Shown here one piece after another: positions 61,978-64,000 of a stretch of 64,000 nt of DNA. Positions within the stretch are counted from its first letter, which is position 1, and each line of letters begins with the position of its first letter. Where the stretch lies: NCBI GenBank assembly GCA_010093485.1, contig MU001512.1, forward strand, positions 913,471-977,470, given 5' to 3'. Origin of the DNA: Karstenula rhodostoma CBS 690.94. Lineage: Eukaryota > Ascomycota > Dothideomycetes > Pleosporales > Didymosphaeriaceae. Both the position numbers and the translations under genes were made by a program. Under the pieces are notes generated by a model, which had not been told where the DNA came from, ran no database searches, and worked only from the letters and a program-made list of their open reading frames with translations.

Positions 61978-63131
61978 TAGTAGGGTAATAGAAAGAAAAA
62001 GTATACCTTTTTTTAAGAAATATTAAGACTTAATATCTCTACAAATATTATTACTAGACCTAAAATTAGAAACTAATTAGAAAGGGGGTAGCTAGTTTTA
62101 TAATTTAAATATTTTATACTTTTTATAGACTAGCGTTATAAAGGTATAAAATAAAGATAAAGCTATAATCTTTTATTCTCTAAAAGTAAAGTATTAATAC
62201 TTTTTAATTAGTATACTAAAAAATCTAAAAATAGTACTATATATAGTACTCTATAAAGTATTAGTTATATAATTTTTTTAGATTAGGTTTCCTTTTAAAA
62301 TTCTATTTAATTTAGTATTTTATTAAAAATAGATCTTCTTACCTATCTAGTCCTAAAAGATCTAGTATCTTTTTTTAATATTTATATCCTTTTATCTACT
62401 AGTAAAATAAATCTAAAATTAAATAAAAATTTATTATATTTATATTTAAACTAAAATAAAAAAACTAGTAAAATACTATATATTAAATATAGGGTTTATA
62501 GTATTACTTTTTAATCTAGATAATAAGGTATAATTTATAGTATATAGAATTAAAGAAAGTATTTCTATATCTATTTTAGTTATAAAGATATATAAAATTA
62601 AGTATTTAGATATTTTATTACCTTTTTCTTTATAAATATATTTCTATTATATTAATATAATATTTTTTCTTATATTCTTTCTATTATAGGGTATAGCTTT
62701 TCTATAAAAAATTTAGTTTCTTACTATTAATTATCTTTAAAATACCTAAAATTATACCTATAAATTAAAATATTACTCTAGAATTTTAAAACTAGTATAA
62801 TTTTATAGTTAGGTAAGAAATAGAATTTAATATTTTTTCTATAGTTTAATATAATATAGAAGTATATATAAAGGATTATAAAATATTTTTTTATATATTA
62901 ATTAAAATATATAGTATACTAGAAGTTAGCTATTAAAATATCTCTAACTTTAGACTTAATAAAGAAATCTATTAGAGCTAAGAATCTAAATATAAAATAT
63001 AAGTAAAATAGATATATATTTTCTCTAAAGAATATTTAAAATACTAACCTTTTAGAATTAATATTTATAGAGATATAGTAGTTTTAAATTATTAACTTTA
63101 AAGTATACTTTTTCTTTTTATTACCCTACTA
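61978..63131. mobile_element. TIR DNA element with TA duplication (Tc1/mariner-like superfamily)
   Basis: The left end tagtagggtaatagaaag (61,978 on) and the inverted right end (to 63,131) match over about 29 bases with one difference. TA stands on both sides (61,976-61,977 and 63,132-63,133), and removing the element plus one TA restores the host poly(A) element. The TA duplication points to the Tc1/mariner/pogo group. The 1,154-base interior is RIP-degraded and no transposase could be read. Confidence 0.75.
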
Positions 63132-63595
63132 TAACTAGGAATAGAAACTTTACTAGTAAGTAATAAAAGCTAATTATAATAATTTTTAAAAATTAAAAAG
63201 AGCTAGACTTTATAATAAAAGTAATTATAATTAAGTTAAAGTAATCTATATAATTAATAAATATAGAGTAAATAGTAGTAGCTTTATAGAATATATAAAA
63301 AAATAATAAATAATATTAATAGTAATAATAAATAAGTAATATTAATAATAATAATAAATAAATAATATTAATAGTAATAGTAATAGTAATAGGGCGAGCT
63401 ATAAGTTATAAGCTATAAATAAAAATTAAAAATATTATTAAGTATAAATAAAAAAAGTTAGTATTAAATAACTATTAGTTAATATTATACTAATAATTAA
63501 AAAAGTATAAAAACGCGTAAAATTAATATTAAAAAATTTTTTTTTTTATTTATATACTATATAGTCCTATAGGTCTAGATTAGAATCTAGAGTAA

Positions 63596-63833
63596 ATAAG
63601 GTATTTATAGACTATAATAAATATAATCTATATATAAATTTAAAAAAAAAAAAAAATCTTTTTATTTTCTTATATAAAATACCTTATTAATTTATATAAA
63701 ACTCTATTAATATATTTATAATAAACTTTATATTTTTAATAACTAAATTACTTTTTATTTATTTAATTTTAAGAAAGGTTTTTATTTTAATTAAAAAAGA
63801 AATATTAAATTTAATATAGTATAAATACCTTAT
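63596..63833. mobile_element. Possible 238-bp MITE with TAA duplication
   Basis: ataaggtatttata (63,596-63,609) is repeated in reverse complement at 63,820-63,833, and TAA flanks both ends (63,593-63,595 and 63,834-63,836). TIRs with a 3-bp TAA/TTA duplication fit PIF/Harbinger-like MITEs. In such AT-rich DNA chance is harder to exclude. Confidence 0.45.
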
Positions 63834-64000
63834 TAACCTTTATATTTATTAAATATTACTAATTAGTAATATTTATAAAAAGGGGTTTAAATTAGTATTT
63901 ATAAGTTTATTATTAAATATAAAAGTAGGTAAATTAGGTATATATATTAGTATTCTATAGAGTAGTATTTTTTTTTTTTTTTTTTTTTTAAATAAACCCC

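Larger units (their letters stand above)
49810..63592 (-). mobile_element. Poly(A)-tailed element split into five pieces by later insertions
   Basis: The pieces, in order, are 49,810-50,295, 51,436-51,538, 60,425-60,522, 61,779-61,977 and 63,132-63,592. Each continues the alignment with the intact minus copy at 48,482-49,734 exactly where the previous one stopped. The gaps hold a younger copy of the same family, a copia element, another copy of the family, and a TIR element. The first piece contains an expanded 8-bp repeat. Confidence 0.8.
44461..64000. repeat. AT-rich, RIP-degraded transposon block (AT isochore)
   Basis: About 19.5 kb with very low GC (roughly a fifth by eye), dominated by TpA, with CpA, TpG and CpG nearly absent and stops in every frame. 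This is the pattern expected after heavy repeat-induced point mutation on both strands. Identified pieces are listed separately. Stretches with no assigned family are mainly 44,680-44,900, 45,150-45,975, 46,135-46,245 and 47,460-48,470; they look like further degraded repeats. No telomere repeats or rRNA were seen. Confidence 0.9.

Overview
The window comes from a filamentous ascomycete, most likely a Dothideomycete of the Pleosporales type. The evidence is short introns (mostly 48-64 nt) with GTACGT/GTAAGT-like donors and CTAAC/CTGAC branch sites, compact single-copy housekeeping genes, and an abrupt switch near 44.46 kb from gene-rich balanced DNA to gene-free, extremely AT-rich DNA. The AT-rich part is full of TpA and nearly lacks CpA and CpG, which is the signature of repeat-induced point mutation (RIP) and of AT isochores. 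Strain or species cannot be named from the sequence alone.

Bases 1-44,460 are an ordinary gene-rich block. In order it holds: an SRR1-domain protein with an apparent 1-bp frameshift (1.1-2.4 kb); a relic of a TDT/SSU1-like transporter (2.7-3.2 kb); CDC48; a small unknown protein (minus strand); a Ste50-type SAM/RA adaptor; a Tim17-family-like membrane protein (minus); an eIF4B-like RRM protein; a small minus-strand ORF; a coiled-coil unknown; a HAM1-like/BPI-like lipid-binding protein; a two-domain FEX/CrcB fluoride exporter (minus); a uracil phosphoribosyltransferase; a peroxisomal-type adenine nucleotide carrier; a NudE dynein regulator; acetyl-CoA carboxylase ACC1; an ABM-fold small protein; and, nearest the boundary, a secreted LPMO-like protein (minus). 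These are mostly independent housekeeping genes (proteostasis, translation, lipid synthesis, MAPK signalling, nuclear migration); I see no secondary-metabolite or pathway cluster.

Bases 44,461-64,000 contain no intact gene. By comparing repeats within the window I could resolve much of it. It includes (1) a family of about 1.25-kb poly(A)-tailed elements, in both orientations, with 9-13 bp target-site duplications (TSDs), plus 5'-truncated copies; (2) a degenerate Ty1/copia retrotransposon with 200-bp LTRs; (3) a 1.15-kb terminal-inverted-repeat (TIR) element with a TA duplication; and (4) a 238-bp MITE-like element. One minus-strand poly(A) element (49.81-63.59 kb) is split into five pieces by four later insertions, which gives a readable insertion history.

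The most unusual small-scale signals are: a 28-bp identical core inserted at two places 20.7 kb apart, in opposite orientation, each time flanked by its own unrelated 14-15 bp direct repeat; an unusual abundance of tandem repeats with a 7-bp period, mostly in promoter regions; and a probable 6-nt microexon in the eIF4B-like gene.
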